This document shows, piece by piece, positions 18,263-25,837 of a DNA stretch of 64,000 nucleotides. The DNA comes from Streptomyces sp. SID8374 (lineage in GTDB: Bacteria > Actinomycetota > Actinomycetes > Streptomycetales > Streptomycetaceae): NCBI RefSeq assembly GCF_009865135.1, contig NZ_WWGH01000001.1, positions 1,922,001 through 1,986,000 on the forward strand, in the 5' to 3' direction. Each line of letters begins with the position of its first letter. Position 1 is the stretch's first letter. The notes beneath the pieces were generated by a model, which was given only the letters and a program-made list of their open reading frames with translations, did no database searches and was not told where the DNA came from. A program made the translations under genes and the position numbers.

Positions 18263-19282
18263 TCAGACGAGCGAAACGATCATCTTCCCGGTGTTCTCAC
18301 CGCGCAGGAGGCCGACAAACGCGTCGTAGCCGTTCTCGATGCCCTCGACCTTGGTCTCGCGGTACTTCAGCTCGCCGGAGGCCAGCCAGCCGGCGACCTC
18401 CTCGACGAACTTCGGCTGGAGGTCGGCGTGGTCGCCGACGAGCATGCCCTGGAGGCGCAGCCGCTTGCCGATGATCAGCGCCATGTTGCGCGGGCCGGGG
18501 GTCGGCTCGGTCGCGTTGTACTGGGCGATCATGCCGCAGATGGTGGCGCGGCCGTGCACGTTGAGCGCGCCGATCGCGGCTTCGAGGTGGTCGCCGCCGA
18601 CGTTGTCGAAGTAGACGTCGATGCCGTCGGGGGCGGCTTCCTTGAGCTGGTCGCGGACCGGCCCGTTCTTGTAGTTGAAGGCGGCGTCGAAGCCGTACTC
18701 CTCGGTGAGGAGCTTGACCTTCTCGTCGGAGCCGGCGGAGCCGATGACCCGGGAGGCGCCCTTGAGCTTGGCGAGCTGGCCGACCTGGCTGCCGACGGCA
18801 CCGGCGGCGCCGGAGACGAAGACCGCGTCGCCCTCCTTGAAGGAGGCGACGTCGAACAGGCCCGCGTAGGCGGTGAGTCCGGTCATGCCGAGCACGCCGA
18901 GGTAGGCGGAGAGCGGGGCGAGGTCGGGGTCGACCTTCACCGCGTGCTTGGCGGGCACATCGGCGATCTCGCGCCAGCCGAGGCCGTGCAGGACGTGGTC
19001 GCCGACGGCGAAGCCCTCGGCGTTCGAGGCGATGACCTCGCCGACCGCGCCGCCGTCCATGGGGTGGTCCAGCTTGAAGGGCGGGGTGTACGACTTCACG
19101 TCGTTCATCCGGCCGCGCATGTACGGGTCGACCGAGAAGAACTTGTTGCGGACGAGGATGCGGCCTTCGGCCGGAGCGGCCACGGCGGCCTCACGCAGCG
19201 CGAAGTCCTCGGCCTTGGGCCAGCCGTGGGGGCGGGCGACGAGGTGCCATTCGCGGCTGGACGTGGGAAGTGCAGCAGACAT
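18263..19282 (-). CDS. NADP-dependent oxidoreductase, MDR superfamily (curcumin/alkenal reductase type)
   Basis: 339-residue zinc-independent medium-chain reductase of the CurA/leukotriene B4 dehydrogenase type, reducing carbon-carbon double bonds of enals and enones with NADPH. The dinucleotide motif is VSGAAGAVGSQVGQLAK, followed by GSAGSDEKV; YFDNVGGDHLEAA is the family hallmark and YMRGRMND sits near the N-terminus. Start ATG 19282 with GAGGAGAACC upstream. Divergent from a MarR gene with a palindromic site between them, suggesting repression released by electrophiles. Confidence 0.9.
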   Translation of the reverse strand: MSAALPTSSREWHLVARPHGWPKAEDFALREAAVAAPAEGRILVRNKFFSVDPYMRGRMNDVKSYTPPFKLDHPMDGGAVGEVIASNAEGFAVGDHVLHGLGWREIADVPAKHAVKVDPDLAPLSAYLGVLGMTGLTAYAGLFDVASFKEGDAVFVSGAAGAVGSQVGQLAKLKGASRVIGSAGSDEKVKLLTEEYGFDAAFNYKNGPVRDQLKEAAPDGIDVYFDNVGGDHLEAAIGALNVHGRATICGMIAQYNATEPTPGPRNMALIIGKRLRLQGMLVGDHADLQPKFVEEVAGWLASGELKYRETKVEGIENGYDAFVGLLRGENTGKMIVSLV

Positions 19283-19331
19283 GGGCTCGGGTTCTCCTCA
19301 ATGTCCTACGGGGGAAGCCTTACGGAAAAGC

Positions 19332-19372
19332 TTCATGACATGAAACAACCGTGCACCTGAATATTTCATATT
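19332..19372. promoter_or_regulatory. Candidate MarR operators between oxidoreductase and marR-type gene
   Basis: An AT-rich divergent region holds a perfect palindrome TTCATG-A-CATGAA (19332-19344) and a second one AATAT-TTC-ATATT (19360-19372). Both fit the 13-20 bp sites bound by MarR dimers and overlap the likely promoters of both genes. Confidence 0.55.
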
Positions 19373-19399
19373 GTCAAGTAAATCGGTACGCTGGTCTCC

Positions 19400-19825
19400 A
19401 TGGCCACCCGCACAGACCCCCTGACCCTTGAGGTCGTCGACCTCATCGGCACCGTCGTGGCGCGCTACCACGAGGAGTACGACCGGGCCGCCGCCGAGCA
19501 CTCCCTCACCGGGGCACAGGCGCGGGTCCTCGGGCTGCTCGCGCTGGAGCCCACCCCGATGCGGAAGATCGCCGTCAAGCTGAAGTGCGAGCCGTCGAAC
19601 GTGACCGGCATCGTCGACCGCCTGGAGACCCGCGGCCTGGTCGAACGCCGGCCCGACCCGGTCGACCGCCGCGTGAAGGTGGCCGCCGCGACGGAGACGG
19701 GCGTGCGGACGGCCCGGCAGCTGCGGGACTCGCTGAACTTCGCCCGCGAGCCGCTGGCCGAGCTGTCGGAGGCGGAGCGGACGGTGCTACGGGATCTGCT
19801 GCGGCGGATGCTGGGCGAGGCGTAA
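19400..19825 (+). CDS. MarR family regulator
   Basis: 141-residue winged-helix repressor. HTH and wing: MRKIAVKLKCEPSNVTGIVD, then LETRGLVERRPDPVDRRVK, with the DxRxxxV wing signature. One Cys only, in the recognition region (KLKCEP), so not a classic OhrR peroxide sensor. ATG at 19400. Divergent from the enal reductase gene, whose control region it shares with two palindromes; likely target and autoregulation. Confidence 0.9.
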   Translation: MATRTDPLTLEVVDLIGTVVARYHEEYDRAAAEHSLTGAQARVLGLLALEPTPMRKIAVKLKCEPSNVTGIVDRLETRGLVERRPDPVDRRVKVAAATETGVRTARQLRDSLNFAREPLAELSEAERTVLRDLLRRMLGEA

Positions 19826-19834
19826 GCGCCGCCC

Positions 19835-20551
19835 CTACCGGCACCACCAGAGGAACGGCGTGCAGGTCGGCGACGGTGTCGGCGTGGGCGTCGGGGCCTC
19901 GGTCGGGCCGTCCGGCGGCGGGGGCGCCGGTGCCGTCGGCGGCTCCTCCGGCTCGCCCGGGCCCGGCGGGTCGGCGGGCGGGCTGTCGGAGGGGTCCGGG
20001 GTGGAGCCGGGTGAGGCGGTCGCCTCGTCCGGGTCCGGGGCCGAGGACGTCGTGGGCGCGGCGGAGGCGTCGGGGGTGGGCGAGTCGGAGGGGCCGGACG
20101 CCGGGGAGCTGCCCGACGGCGACGGGTCCACGGGCTTGCCCAGGCCGGAGGTGACCGGGCCCGGATCCTGCGGCGCACCACCGCCGGACGCGGAGTCCGG
20201 CACGGTCTCGCCGGGGCCGCGCGGTGCGTCCTGTACGAAGTCGGCGGCGGTGTCGTCCCGGCCGCCCGGCTCCATGGCCAGCTCCGCCAGGCTCAGCGCA
20301 CCCGCCGCCAGGACCAGACCGCCCACCGCGAGCAGCGCCGTACGGCCGCGTCTGCGGTGGCTGCCCCGCGCACGCCGGCGGGAACGGGTGGCGGGGGCGG
20401 GCGCGGCGGCTCCCTCGGGGGCGTCCTGCGCCTGGCCCGCGGGCGTCGGCGCGGGCACCGCGAAGGGGCCCAGTGCCTCGGCGGGAGTTCCGCACCCGGC
20501 GCAGGCCAGGGCTCCGTTGAGATGCCGTCGGCACGGGTGGCAGTAATCCAT
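19835..20551 (-). CDS. Membrane protein with N-terminal zinc ribbon and Pro-rich exterior
   Basis: 238-residue protein of unknown function. A small zinc-ribbon (CHPCRRHLNGALACAGCG, Cys4-type) lies at the N-terminus, a basic linker, one membrane helix about residues 70-90 (TALLAVGGLVLAAGALSLAE), then about 140 residues of Pro/Ser/Asp-rich low-complexity sequence ending CTPFLWWCR. Topology with the ribbon inside and the Pro-rich part outside is inferred from the charges. The C-terminal Cys pair with Trp-Trp could be a small disulfide loop. Convergent with the MarR gene, 9 bp apart. Confidence 0.7.
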   Translation of the reverse strand: MDYCHPCRRHLNGALACAGCGTPAEALGPFAVPAPTPAGQAQDAPEGAAAPAPATRSRRRARGSHRRRGRTALLAVGGLVLAAGALSLAELAMEPGGRDDTAADFVQDAPRGPGETVPDSASGGGAPQDPGPVTSGLGKPVDPSPSGSSPASGPSDSPTPDASAAPTTSSAPDPDEATASPGSTPDPSDSPPADPPGPGEPEEPPTAPAPPPPDGPTEAPTPTPTPSPTCTPFLWWCR

Positions 20552-20675
20552 GGCGCCCGCAGATTAGACGTGCACAGTTCAACGGAGGAAGCGGACCAGG
20601 TGAGGATCCTGTGAGGAACGGCGGATTCCGCGAACAGCCGGTCCGATACGCCTGACCTGCGGGAAGATGGGCGGC

Positions 20676-21242
20676 ATGACCGCTCCCACCCCCTTCGGCC
20701 CCCGCGAGTTCCAGCTCGTCCTGCTCCGCAGGATGGCCGACCACCAGCCCGGTCTCGTCGAGGACGCCCGGCAGGAGATGAGCGCCTCGCTCGCCGATAT
20801 GCGAGAGGCCAACCGCCGCTGGCAGGCGATGGTCCGCGCGCCCCGGGGGCGCGGGTCGCTGCGGCGCTACCGCTCGGTGCTCGGTGAGCCGGAGCTGACG
20901 CTGAAGCGGCGGGTGGGCGACCTGGAGTGCGAGGCGCTGCTCTGGCCGGTGCCGCTCTGGCCGGACCTCCGGTTCGAGGTGATGGCCGGGCCGGGCGGGG
21001 CCGTGTGGAACGAGTGGCTGGTCCGGGCCCCGGGGGCGGCGGGCCCCGAGCTCGCCTCCGTACCTTCTCTGGAGCCCTGGTCGTGCACCGTGGACGAGGT
21101 GGCCCGGGCGTTCCCCCCGGCGCGGCCGATGGAGGGCAGCGCGCCGACCCGGTGGGCGCTGGCCCTCACCGACCCGGACAGCGGCGAGCCGTACGTCGCC
21201 GAGTTCACCTGGGGGCTGTTCCAGCGACTGCTGCCCGGGTGA
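20676..21242 (+). CDS. Conserved hypothetical protein
   Basis: 188-residue soluble protein that I do not recognise. Features: REFQLVLLRRMADHQPGLVE and DMREANRRWQAMVR in a helical N-terminus, then ECEALLWPVPLWPDLRFEVM and VWNEWLVRAPG, Trp-rich and probably beta. The ATG at 20676 is preferred over 20667 because GGGAAG stands nine bases upstream. Upstream of, and same strand as, the Mbl-like gene, 151 bp apart. Confidence 0.65.
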   Translation: MTAPTPFGPREFQLVLLRRMADHQPGLVEDARQEMSASLADMREANRRWQAMVRAPRGRGSLRRYRSVLGEPELTLKRRVGDLECEALLWPVPLWPDLRFEVMAGPGGAVWNEWLVRAPGAAGPELASVPSLEPWSCTVDEVARAFPPARPMEGSAPTRWALALTDPDSGEPYVAEFTWGLFQRLLPG

Positions 21243-21393
21243 GGCCCATAAGGCCCCGGGGTCCTGGCACGGCGTCAGCTTCCTCCCCTCGTACGGCGCA
21301 TCCCAGCGCGCGCGACCCGGCCGGGAACGCGACGATGCGATGAGAGGCCGGCTCCCGCCGGTACCCCCATCCGCGCTCTCGGGAGAACCTGCC

Positions 21394-22431
21394 GTGACCG
21401 TCAGCCTTGAGCAGTTGCAGCGTTGCCACATCGCCGTCGATCTCGGGGCCGCGAGGACCCGTGTGTACGTCAAGGGGCTCGGGCTCGTCGTCGACGAACC
21501 GAGCGTCGCCGCAGTCAACACCCGTACCGGATCGCTCATCGCGGTCGGCGTCCTCGCCGAGCAGATGACCGGCCGCACCCCCGAGTACATCCGGGTGGTC
21601 CGCCCGGTCTCCGGCGGGACCGTCGTCGACATCGAGATGGCCCAGCGGATGCTGCGCCACCTCCTCGGCGACAAGCTCCGCCGCCAGCTGCGCCGCAAGC
21701 CGCGGCTGCGGGCCGCCGCCTGCACCCCGCACGAGGCCGACCCGCTGGCCCAGCGCGCCACGGTGGAGACCCTCGTCGGGCTCGGCGCCCGGCGGGTCGA
21801 GCTGGTGGACACGCTGATCGCGGCGGCCGTCGGCTGCGGGCTGCCGGTGGAGCAGCCGACCGCCACCATGATCATGGTGTGCGGCGCGGCCACCACGCAG
21901 ATCGCCGTGCTCTCGCTCGGCTCCATCGTGACGGCCGTCCGCATCCCCGTCGGCGGCAACGCCATCGACGAAGCGGTCATCCAGCACCTGCGCCAGCACC
22001 ACGAGCTGATGCTGCCGAGCCAGTCCGTGCGCCCGCTCCAGCTGGCGCTGCACGGCAACGGCCTCCAGCTCACCGGGCCCGCCCTGACCGAGATCCACGG
22101 CCGGGACGTGGCGACCGGCCTGGCCCGCTCGGTACAGGTCGACACCGCCGCCGTACGGCAGGCCATCCACACCCCGCTCACCGCCGTACTCGACGGGGTC
22201 GGCAAGGTGCTCCGCGAGTGCCCGCCCGATCTGGTGGCCGACCTCGCGGACCGCGGGATCATGATGGTGGGCGGTAGCGCGCTGCTGCCGGGCCTCGACG
22301 AGATGCTCCGCGACGCGACCGGCATGCCGGTGCACATCGCCGACCGCCCGGACGTGTGCTCGGTGCTCGGCCTGGGCGCGATGCTGGACGGCAAGATCCA
22401 GCCGATGACCCTCAACCCACTGGCGAGCTAG
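21394..22431 (+). CDS. mbl: Mbl/MreB-like actin homologue
   Basis: 345-residue bacterial actin of the MreB/Mbl class, which in Streptomyces acts in spore wall assembly. The first phosphate motif is altered (VDLGAARTRVYVKGLGLVVD; canonical MreB has DLGTANT), while CTPHEADPLAQRATVETLVG, GAATTQIAVLSLG, GGNAIDEAV and MMVGGSALLPGLDEML keep the MreB fold. GTG at 21394 with GGGAGA seven bases upstream. The changed ATP pocket argues for a specialised Mbl rather than the main MreB. The sensor-like gene follows after 5 bp and is probably co-transcribed. Confidence 0.85.
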   Translation: MTVSLEQLQRCHIAVDLGAARTRVYVKGLGLVVDEPSVAAVNTRTGSLIAVGVLAEQMTGRTPEYIRVVRPVSGGTVVDIEMAQRMLRHLLGDKLRRQLRRKPRLRAAACTPHEADPLAQRATVETLVGLGARRVELVDTLIAAAVGCGLPVEQPTATMIMVCGAATTQIAVLSLGSIVTAVRIPVGGNAIDEAVIQHLRQHHELMLPSQSVRPLQLALHGNGLQLTGPALTEIHGRDVATGLARSVQVDTAAVRQAIHTPLTAVLDGVGKVLRECPPDLVADLADRGIMMVGGSALLPGLDEMLRDATGMPVHIADRPDVCSVLGLGAMLDGKIQPMTLNPLAS

Positions 22432-22436
22432 GGTCG

Positions 22437-23945
22437 TTGTCCCCCGTCGACCGGCTGCCGCTCCTGCTGGAGGCCGTCCTCAGCATCGGCAGCGACCTCG
22501 GGCTCCGGGCCACCCTCCAGCAGATCGTGGACACCGCGACCGCGCTGACCGGGGCCCGCTGCGGGGCGCTCGGCGTGCTGGAGCCCGACCAGGACCGGAC
22601 CGAGGCGCTCTACACGACCGGGATGACCGAGGCGGAGCGGCAGCGCATCGGCCGCCTCCTCCCGGAGAGCCGGGCCGGGCTCCCGTACGAGGGCGGCGGC
22701 CGGGAGCCGGACGGGCTGCCGGAGCGGGCCTTCCTCATCGCCCCGATCCAGGTGCACACCGAACTCTTCGGCCACCTCTGCCTCACCGAGAAGAGTTCGG
22801 GCCCCTTCAGCGAGACGGACCGGGCCCTGCTGCACGTCCTCGCCTCCCAGGCGGGCATCGCGATCGGCAACGCCCGGCTCTACGAGAGCGCCCGGCAGCG
22901 CGAGCGGTGGATCGAGGGGGCGGCCGCCGTCACCACGGCCCTGCTGACCGGGACCGACGCGGCCGACGCCCTGATGACCGTGGCCGAACGCGCCCGGGTG
23001 CTCGCCGGGGCCTCGGCCGGGGTGATCCTCCAGCCGACCGAGGCGGGCGGGATGGAGATCGTGACCGCCTCCACCCTCGACGACCCGGCGGGCATCGTCG
23101 GCACGACCATCGCGCCGGGCTCCCCCGTCCTGGTCCAGCTCCTGGGCGGCGAACCGGTCTTCATCGACGACTCCGCCACCGACCCCCGGATGACCACCGA
23201 CGTACGGTCCCGGTTCGGGCCCAGCATGATGCTGCCGCTACAGAGCGGCGGCCGGCTCATCGGCACCCTCGCCCTGCCCCGGCGGCGCGGCGCACCCCCG
23301 TACACGGCGGTCGACCGGCTGCTCGCGACCCAGTTCGCCTCGCAGGCCGCCCTGGCGCTGGTGATGGCCGACGCGCAGGCGGACCGGGAGCAGCTGGCGG
23401 TGTACGAGGACCGCGACCGGATCGCCCGTGACCTGCACGATCTGGTGGTCCAGCGGCTCTTCGCGACCGAGATGATGCTGGAGTCGACGCGGCGGCGGGC
23501 CACGGGCGAGAGGGTGGACGAGGAGGGGGCAGGTGAGCTGCTCGGCCGGGCCGTGGACGAGCTGGACTCCACCATCCAGGAGGTCCGCACCGCGATCTTC
23601 GCCCTCCAGCAGCCGCCCGCCGAGGCCCCGAGCACCTTCCGGGGCCGGGTCCTGCGGGAGACCGGGGGCGCGGCGGCGCTGCTGGGCTTTCCGCCGTCGG
23701 TGCACTTCACGGGGGCGGTGGACGCGCTGGTGGGCGAGGAGGCGGGCCGGGAGCTGCTGGCCGCGCTGCGCGGGGCGCTGGCCGCCGCCCACCGCAGGCC
23801 CGGCGTCTCGGCGATCGATGTGGCGGTGGACGCGACGGTGCGGCTGCCGGACGGGCGGAGCGCGGTGCGTCTCGTGGTGGCGGACGACGGGCGGGACGAG
23901 GAGGGCGGCCGGTCGACGACGGTGACCTGGCAGGCGCCGCTGTGA
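22437..23945 (+). CDS. Tandem GAF-domain histidine kinase with degenerate ATP-binding domain
   Basis: 502-residue cytosolic sensor of the DevS/NarL-partner type: GAF1 (about 25-150), GAF2 (about 165-310), then a HisKA_3 dimerisation segment with the phospho-acceptor His in DRDRIARDLHDLVVQRLFA. The catalytic part is odd. The N-box normally reading E-A-x-x-N-x-x-x-H is ELLAALRGALAAAH, so the Asn that holds Mg-ATP is missing, and the end is short with only VVADDG left of the G boxes. It may be a pseudokinase or phosphatase. Start is uncertain: TTG at 22437 with AGGG upstream fits best. No adjacent response regulator. Confidence 0.8.
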   Translation: MSPVDRLPLLLEAVLSIGSDLGLRATLQQIVDTATALTGARCGALGVLEPDQDRTEALYTTGMTEAERQRIGRLLPESRAGLPYEGGGREPDGLPERAFLIAPIQVHTELFGHLCLTEKSSGPFSETDRALLHVLASQAGIAIGNARLYESARQRERWIEGAAAVTTALLTGTDAADALMTVAERARVLAGASAGVILQPTEAGGMEIVTASTLDDPAGIVGTTIAPGSPVLVQLLGGEPVFIDDSATDPRMTTDVRSRFGPSMMLPLQSGGRLIGTLALPRRRGAPPYTAVDRLLATQFASQAALALVMADAQADREQLAVYEDRDRIARDLHDLVVQRLFATEMMLESTRRRATGERVDEEGAGELLGRAVDELDSTIQEVRTAIFALQQPPAEAPSTFRGRVLRETGGAAALLGFPPSVHFTGAVDALVGEEAGRELLAALRGALAAAHRRPGVSAIDVAVDATVRLPDGRSAVRLVVADDGRDEEGGRSTTVTWQAPL

Positions 23946-23975
23946 GGCCCGCCGGACCGGCCTGAGCGCCGGCCG

Positions 23976-24407
23976 TCAGTGCTTCGGGGCCGCCCGCAGC
24001 GCGATCCGGGTGGTGGAGTGGGCCACGCCCGCCTCGCGTTTCAGCCTCCGCAGCAGCGAGTCCAGCGCCACCGGGTCGGCCGCCGTGGCGCGGATCAGAT
24101 AGTCGTGGCCGCCGGTCACATGCACCACCTCCGTGATCCCGGGCAGCATCAGCACCGAACGTTCGAACTCCTCGTTCGTCGTGTCGAGGCGCAGCGTCAC
24201 ATCGATGAAGACGACCAGGCCCGAACGGGTGTCGGCGGCCGGGTCGACGATGACGGTGAAGCCGCGGATCACCCCGTCCTTGCGCATACGGCGGACCCGG
24301 TCGCCCGCCGCGTTGGCGCTGAGCCCCACGCGTACGCCCAGATCCCGGTACGAGATCCGCGCGTCCTCCTGGAGAATGCTGAGGATTTCCCTGTCCAGCC
24401 GATCCAT
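23976..24407 (-). CDS. Lrp/AsnC family regulator
   Basis: 143-residue amino-acid-responsive regulator. N-terminal HTH: DREILSILQEDARISYRDLG and SANAAGDRVRRMRKDGVI; C-terminal RAM domain with GHDYLIRATAADPVALDSLL. ATG at 24407. Divergent from the MFS porter gene, the most likely target, and convergent with the GAF kinase gene. Confidence 0.92.
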   Translation of the reverse strand: MDRLDREILSILQEDARISYRDLGVRVGLSANAAGDRVRRMRKDGVIRGFTVIVDPAADTRSGLVVFIDVTLRLDTTNEEFERSVLMLPGITEVVHVTGGHDYLIRATAADPVALDSLLRRLKREAGVAHSTTRIALRAAPKH

Positions 24408-24533
24408 ACCACGATTGTCCCAGCTTGCGGCGATATCGGCCGAGGAGAGCGCGTACCGGACGAGGACACGCACCGTCGCCCGGTCGGCGCAGCCCGGCGG
24501 GCCGTGCGCTCCCCCGCGCCCTTGACTTGCCGT

Positions 24534-25766
24534 GTGAACACCGCTGTCAAACAGTCCCCCGAGCCTCCGGACGCCCCCGCTCCGGCGGCCGCCGCGCCCT
24601 CCCCGGCCGCGTACCGCAATCTCGTCATGGCCACGATCGGCTTCGCCCTCACCTTCTGGGCGTGGAACCTGATCGCGCCGATGTCCGGGGACTACAAGGA
24701 CCGGCTGGGACTCAGCTCGTTCCAGCAGTCGTTCCTGGTGGCCGTGCCGGTGCTCGTCGGGTCGCTCGGCCGGATCCCGGTGGGCGCGCTGACGGACAAG
24801 TACGGCGCGAAGCTGATGTTCCCGCTGGTGTCGGCGCTGACGATCGTGCCGGTGCTGCTGCTGATCCCGGCGAAGAACTCGTACGGGGCGATGATCGCGG
24901 TCGGCTTCCTGCTGGGGCTCGGCGGGACGACCTTCGCGATCGGTGTCCCGCTGGTCAACTCGTGGTTCCCGCCCGCCAAGCGGGGGTTCGCGCTCGGCGT
25001 GTTCGGGATGGGCATGGGCGGGGTGGCGCTCTCCGGGTACTTCACCCCGCGCATCGCCAAGCACGGCGACAACCTGCCGTTCCTCGTGGTCGCGGGCGCG
25101 CTGGTCGTGTACGCGCTGCTCGCCGCCGTCCTGGTCAGCGACCACCCCGACCGGAAAGTGCCCACGGACACGTTGGTGCACCGGCTGGGCGACGCCGGGA
25201 AGCTGCGGGTGACCTGGGAGCTGTCGGCGCTGTACGCGATCGGCTTCGGCGGGATCGTGGCGTTCGGGGTCTATCTGCCGACGTACCTGAAGACCTGGTA
25301 CGAGATGTCACCGACCGAGGCGGGTACCAAGGCGGCCGGGTTCGCGCTGGTCACGGTGGTGTTCCGGCCGATCGGCGGCTGGCTCTCGGACCGGATCCAC
25401 CCGGCGCCGGTGACCTCGGGCGCGCTGCTGCTGGCGGCCCTGATGGCGGTCGTCCAGGCCTTCGAGCCGCCGCTGAACCCGGTCGGCACGATCGCTCTGC
25501 TGGCCATGGCGGCCGGACTCGGCACGGCGAGCGGCAGCGTCTTCGCCCTGGTCTCGCAGGTGACCCCGCAGCCGAAGGTGGGCAGTGTGACGGGCATCGT
25601 CGGCGCGATGGGCGGGCTCGGCGGCTTCGTACCGCCGCTGGTGATGGGGGCGATCTACAGCGCCAAGGACTCGTACGCGATCGGGTTCATGCTCCTGTCG
25701 GACCTGGCGCTGGCCGGGTGCGTGTACGCGTACGGGCGGATGCGGAACATCCAGCGCGACGGGTGA
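24534..25766 (+). CDS. MFS transporter, nitrate/nitrite porter (NarK)-like
   Basis: 410-residue integral membrane protein with about 12 helices. NarK-type features are WAWNLIAPMSGDYKDRLGLS, GSLGRIPVGALTDKYGAKLM (the major-facilitator loop 2-3 motif) and GIPLVNSWFPPAKRGFALG-like sequence, plus GFGGIVAFGVYLPTYLK. Such porters move nitrate, nitrite or small anions; the substrate is not proven here. GTG at 24534 has no clear Shine-Dalgarno, so translation may be weak or leaderless. Divergent from an Lrp regulator and ended by a strong hairpin. Confidence 0.85.
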   Translation: MNTAVKQSPEPPDAPAPAAAAPSPAAYRNLVMATIGFALTFWAWNLIAPMSGDYKDRLGLSSFQQSFLVAVPVLVGSLGRIPVGALTDKYGAKLMFPLVSALTIVPVLLLIPAKNSYGAMIAVGFLLGLGGTTFAIGVPLVNSWFPPAKRGFALGVFGMGMGGVALSGYFTPRIAKHGDNLPFLVVAGALVVYALLAAVLVSDHPDRKVPTDTLVHRLGDAGKLRVTWELSALYAIGFGGIVAFGVYLPTYLKTWYEMSPTEAGTKAAGFALVTVVFRPIGGWLSDRIHPAPVTSGALLLAALMAVVQAFEPPLNPVGTIALLAMAAGLGTASGSVFALVSQVTPQPKVGSVTGIVGAMGGLGGFVPPLVMGAIYSAKDSYAIGFMLLSDLALAGCVYAYGRMRNIQRDG

Positions 25767-25783
25767 GGCGTACGGGGGCAGGA

Positions 25784-25817
25784 GAACGGCCGCGTTCCCG
25801 CCGGAACGCGGCCGTTC
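25784..25817. terminator. Perfect 15-bp bidirectional hairpin
   Basis: GAACGGCCGCGTTCC, loop CGCC, GGAACGCGGCCGTTC between the MFS gene and the convergent ThuA-GH99 gene. No U-run, but the stem is perfect. Confidence 0.8.
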
Positions 25818-25837
25818 GTGTGTGGGCCCGGGTAGGA

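Noticed and set aside
19400..19825. MarR gene as OhrR, the regulator of the nearby Ohr
   Set aside because: No N-terminal peroxide-sensing Cys and it is divergent from an enal reductase, not from ohr.
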